Source: Balanoglossus misakiensis (Eukaryota > Hemichordata). Taken from it: a DNA stretch of 64,000 nucleotides. The translations under genes were made by a program, and so were the position numbers. Of this stretch, positions 60,332-64,000 are shown piece by piece. The stretch's first letter is position 1; every line of letters starts with the position of its first letter. Below the pieces are notes generated by a model. It ran no database searches and was not told the DNA's origin. It worked only from the letters and a program-made list of their open reading frames with translations. The stretch covers positions 18,228,001-18,292,000 of the forward strand of contig CM082577.2 in assembly GCA_040954595.2 (NCBI GenBank), read 5' to 3'.

Positions 60332-61299
60332 AGAAGACTTGTTTTGGTCTTTATGCAGATTGTAAACCTCAAGATTTATTGTCTTCCATTTGCCATATGT
60401 TTATGGCAAAGCAGAGCTTTTGGGGTAACACGTCTGTCATATGTACATGTATGTATGTATGCATGAATCCATGTTATGTATATTATATGTGTGTATGTCT
60501 GTCTACAAAAACAAAACAATTGATAGGGATGCATCTGGACTGTTGATTGAAATTTGTTTGAATTATGTTGTGTATATGCATATGAGCTCCCTCCCCCCTC
60601 CACGAAAAAAAAGATGTCAATTAAGAGCTAATATAGATCTGTTTATTTTGTGCTGATATTTGGAATTTTCTATTTTAATTTTCTATTGTAATTTCGAGAT
60701 TTCTTAAATTTGGGGTAAAATATTATCTTCTCAGATACTATTTGTCTGAGTGATACTGAAAGCTTTAAAATTTTATACGGTATGCACTATTTCTTGAAAA
60801 CGGGAGCACAGTGTCATTGTCACTATTTTTCATATGAAGATTGGAAAATATTGTTTATCTCAAAAACTTGCTACAGGCACTGTATTGATATCACATATTT
60901 TGTAAACCATTATTGAAAATGTCACAAAACTTGTATATGTAGAATGTTTTGATGTACCGTAGATTGCTTGTACAATATACATTGGTTAAGACTTGGCAAC
61001 GGACAGAGAAATAAAAGCACCTCACTCCATTATTCAAGTTTATGTATAGGTCAAAGAGCACCATTCCTATGATTTCAATAAAATTGAAGCCCTATAAAGG
61101 TTATCAATTTTTTTAATGCTACTTTAGAGGAGTTTGTGGTGTATGGTTCCCAAAGAAGGCTTTTTCTGACTGAGCACAACAGAGACAGTTACAACAAAAC
61201 CAGTCATACCTCTGTTCCCTTTGAATAAAGACAAGATGAAGTAACTAACAAAAGAACATGTTTTGTTTATTTTTTTATTCAACAATCATTCAACAGGCA
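60332..61299. other. 3' flank of the integrase-core gene
   Basis: AT-rich, no further gene. AATAAA-type signals (for example AATAAAAG at 61010 and CAATAAAATTG at 61077) could serve for 3' end formation. The CATGTATGTATGTATGCATG run near 60446 is a short microsatellite. Confidence 0.4.
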
Positions 61300-61450
61300 A
61301 ATTCAATTTGCAATAACAGGATGAGGTACCCATTACTCCTGGGTAGGGGAAGAAGCAATGAGAAGTTAAGTGCCTTGTTCAAGGACACATCATCATGGCC
61401 ATGCTTGGTCTCCCACTCACCATCTAGCCACTGAACCATGAAGCCCCTAA
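61300..61450. repeat. SINE-like dispersed repeat fragment
   Basis: GTTAAGTGCCTTGTTCAAGG-ACAC followed by TGGTCTCCCACTCACCATCT and AGCCACTGAACCATG resembles a motif often seen in animal short interspersed repeats (AAGTGCCTTGCTCAAGG). I recognise the motif only; no internal promoter boxes are clear. Confidence 0.4.
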
Positions 61451-61634
61451 AAAGAGTCTAACTACTTGGTAACTAAAAACTTTATAACTAAAGCACAACA
61501 CAACTATGTGTTTGAAAGCCACTGGCCAGGCCCATTGGACTTATAACCCCCTCCCCCCCCCCCAAAAAAAAAAAATCTTGGGAGAAATCAACTGCTTTGG
61601 ATTGGATTACTCGAAACACAGTGCATGTGTATGG

Positions 61635-61804
61635 CCAATCTGATTAAACTCCGATGAAGAGATGGGGTGATCTTTCACGCTCCGTATATATGGTCTTTTC
61701 TTCCGGGGTCCGACCATACTGAGGAATGGACCCCGGAAGAAAAGACCATATATACGGAGCGCGAAAGATCGCCCCATCTCTACATCAAATTTTAATCAGA
61801 TTGG
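61635..61804. mobile_element. Foldback MITE with CCAATC ends (long form)
   Basis: Arms of about 77 bp pair closely: left CCAATCTGATTAAA ... GAGATGGGGTGATCTTTCAC ... CTTTTCTTCCGGGGTCC; right GGACCCCGGAAGAAAAG ... GAAAGATCGCCCCATCTC ... TTTTAATCAGATTGG, loop about 15 bp. The terminal part matches the foldback at 29070-29132. Confidence 0.8.
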
Positions 61805-62541
61805 TGTATGACATGTCATGGTACATTGTCCATAACACAACTCTAAAAATAGCAATAATGTTGCTTAGCTACTATAGACTTGGACGGTACTTAAGACAAA
61901 CATAGTACAATACCAGATTGCAAGTGCAAAGTTTCTTGACAATATTCTTGCGGCAGAATACCCTTTGCATACATACATGCGCATCTGTGGACAGAGGAAC
62001 ACACATGTAAATGAATAATTTCAAGGAAAGAAGCTAGTTGCTGATTTTTTGAGATATTCTAAGGATAAAGATATTCTAAGGATCTCAACCAAAGCATGGA
62101 ACCAAATATGTAATCCTTGTTCCAGACTATTTCTGGTGGTACTAACAAGTGAATTACAGTACAGATACAATGTAAAATACAAAATGTCTTTTGCTAATGC
62201 ACGAAAACAGAGATATCTTGTAACAGTCTTCTAAACAAGCGGCCTGTATGAACTGTGGTTTCTGAGAAGAAGTCAATTGTTGACAGACGGACAATCCACC
62301 TATCTGATAAGCTCTGCGTTGTTGACAGCAGAGCTAAACGTGTATAGTGTATCCCAGTATATCAATAGAATACAATGTATGCTCAACTGACAATATAGAG
62401 GAACACCTCTGCAATATAACTTTGCAATTAAGTTCAGAATATTCAACTGTGATATAACATTCCATAGATCACACCTAAATGTGAGTTCATTAATTGCTAG
62501 ATCATTTCTGTCCTTTCTATTCAACTGGCACTCTGTATCTA
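61805..62541. other. 3' flank of the HECT gene with a repeat remnant
   Basis: No gene. At 62250-62337, GAGAAGAAGTCAATTGTTGA, CAGACGGAC and GACAGCAGAGCTAAA resemble the 3' end of the repeat at 12102-12685. Confidence 0.45.
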
Positions 62542-63149
62542 CTAGACATTACCAAAATCACGACTATTTGCTAGAGCAAAAGTTAGTCTCTCTGAGAATT
62601 CATCTATGCAGCTGAAATATCTTGGCAATCGCAGAGTATTGGCACATGTATTGGAAGTGGGAACAGTGGAATTTGTGATAAATTCTATGGACAGCCTTTC
62701 TTTGAAACCTAAAGGGGGTATTGAATGTGCGCCTGTGAAGAATGAGAGAATGTCAGCAAGTGTTATGACAACTTCAGTAGATTCATTTTCACTCCCAGCA
62801 TACAGACTTGCTTTCTGATTCCCTGTAAGACATAAAATAAATGAAAATTGGAGAATGCACATGAGTTATATATAAAGTGGGCATTCAACCCATAAGACCC
62901 TTTTCTGCAGAAAGTTATTTAAAGGGGAAATAATTTACTGCATTTTGTATTTTTAATCTTTTTGGCACTTAATACGTGGTTACTGACCTTTAGCACATTC
63001 ATCGATGAATTCAAACCAATAGTACATAGTAGTTTCTTCTTGTGTTCTGTTATTCGACCCACTTGGACTATATTCCACATGCATAGCTTTAAAGTAATCA
63101 GCTGATGGATACAACTTCTTACTGAAACACATGAAGTGCTCCATAGACC
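62542..63149 (-). CDS. HECT-domain protein, last two exons (5' part outside window)
   Basis: Two minus-strand exons, 63149-62988 and 62822-62542, join in frame. The intron is GT-AG (AAAG|GTCAGT...TTACAG|GG) and the upstream exon is preceded by TTAATTAG. The joined reading gives EETTMYYWFEFIDECAK, then ITLADILSFFTGAHSIPPLGF, then TSNTCANTLRLPRY and a stop after ANSRDFGNV. This is the C-terminal lobe of a HECT-type ubiquitin ligase. The cysteine of NTCANTL sits where the catalytic cysteine normally is, and PPLGF and LRLP are typical flanking motifs. The closest style is the G2E3-like HECT proteins that are expanded in many invertebrates and fish. The rest of the gene lies right of 64000 or in exons I could not identify. 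Only about 146 residues are visible, so the family is clear but not the subfamily. Confidence 0.8.
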
Positions 63150-63368
63150 CTAATTAAAAGAATAAAAAAAGATTGCGTAAATATACCTCTGTGTATCTGT
63201 TCAGATTAATTTTTAAAAACTTGGTCTTATTATAGATAGCCCCTAACAGAGAGATCCCTCCATTGGAACCACCATATTACCTAGATAGATTCAAAGTTTA
63301 CATGTATTGTTTTCATCAAACGGTTCATCTGGAAAGTGTTGCATGTGAAGTGAATCCAATGCCTCACC

Positions 63369-63796
63369 CAATCTCCACGCAAACACTTGGGGTGGATAAT
63401 TCTAACCTAGCTAGGGAGTCCGACCACTACCCCCCACCAATCTCTGCCACAGGCGACAATTCACACCCACTTTTTGGGTGTTGCGCGTTTTCTATAATAT
63501 ACATTTCCTGTTTTTTTATGTTTAATATTTTGAACCAAAAAATATAAGAACTAAAAAATGCACCAGTTTCAAAGTCGATCCTCGATTCTGTGAACACTTG
63601 CAAAACATAGATCCTGCTCTGGGTTACATAAATGTAAATTAACAATTCAAGATGGCTTCCATATTTATTGAACCAACTGAGCACGCGCAGAACTGAAAGA
63701 AGATCCGGTCTGGAATATTTAAATTTGCCTCTGGCAGAGAATAGTGGCTATTAGTCAAACTCCCTAGCTAGGTTAGTCTCTGTGTGGAGATTGTGC
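63369..63796. mobile_element. TIR element upstream of the HECT exons
   Basis: CAATCTCCACGCAAAC ... TCTAACCTAGCTAGGGAGT on the left and ACTCCCTAGCTAGGTTAG ... GTGTGGAGATTG on the right form inverted ends; the left end has about 16 extra bases between the two blocks. The interior of about 330 bp is non-coding. It lies in an intron or upstream region of the HECT gene. Confidence 0.6.
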
Positions 63797-64000
63797 CGCA
63801 CCCTGAAGAGAATAACCTAGCTATATTTCAATAACTGGAACAAATTTCGCAAAATTTGCAGAAATTATAATCATACTATTTCTAAGATTTAACAATGCTG
63901 TGAGACAGTTGGCAGTGGCATGCAAGTTAATTGCTTATTTGCATATTGACAATTTTTTGCAATTAGGCACCACATCTTGAAAATTAACTGTGCAATTTAA

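Overview
The window looks like repeat-rich, intron-containing DNA from an animal nucleus, AT-rich by eye. Spliced coding exons, a LINE with ORF1 and ORF2, MITEs with clean target-site duplications, microsatellites and long gene-free stretches all point away from bacteria or an organelle. The repeat types (a LINE whose ORF1 carries a 2A-like remnant, repeats with GCTGCAAGCAGC ends, amplified HECT-domain and integrase-core genes) fit an aquatic invertebrate, perhaps an invertebrate deuterostome (hemichordate, echinoderm or lancelet). The species cannot be fixed from sequence alone.

Layout. 1-5.8 kb: a decayed LINE on the + strand whose ORF2 is split by about 3 kb of an iterated repeat rich in AGGTCA-type motifs. 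5.8-30 kb: mostly non-coding, with foldback elements, two iterated repeats, one two-membrane-pass single-exon gene (14.5-14.9 kb, minus), a TTAA-flanked MITE at 20.4-21.1 kb and a broken paralogue of the two-pass gene at 28.6-28.8 kb. 30.5-37.1 kb: several head-to-tail copies of the same AGGTCA-rich repeat in the opposite orientation, hosting a 1.2 kb TIR element. 37.1-43.2 kb: a large TIR element and two inverted copies of a 0.93 kb MITE; the DNA between the MITEs has been flipped. 43.2-47.6 kb: a second decayed LINE copy on the minus strand (ORF1, endonuclease, RT), interrupted by another repeat. 47.7-55.5 kb: no recognisable genes. 55.5-56.3 kb: two adjacent, unrelated 21-bp minisatellites. 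57.1-60.3 kb: a three-exon integrase-core (DDE) gene with a TTAA-flanked MITE in intron 1. 62.5-63.15 kb: the two last exons of a HECT-domain gene on the minus strand, continuing beyond the window.

The genes do not form an operon-like unit. Host-like coding sequence is limited to the two-pass protein, the integrase-core protein and the HECT gene end. The main story is transposon stratigraphy: LINEs are oldest, iterated repeats and MITEs invaded them, and two MITEs then recombined and inverted the 3' part of a LINE, leaving swapped target-site duplications as proof. I saw no wholly new molecular system. The strongest candidates for follow-up are that inversion, the 17 perfect DR1 (AGGTCA-A-AGGTCA) motifs carried by a repeat, the decayed 2A-like motif in the LINE ORF1, and the paired 21-bp minisatellites.
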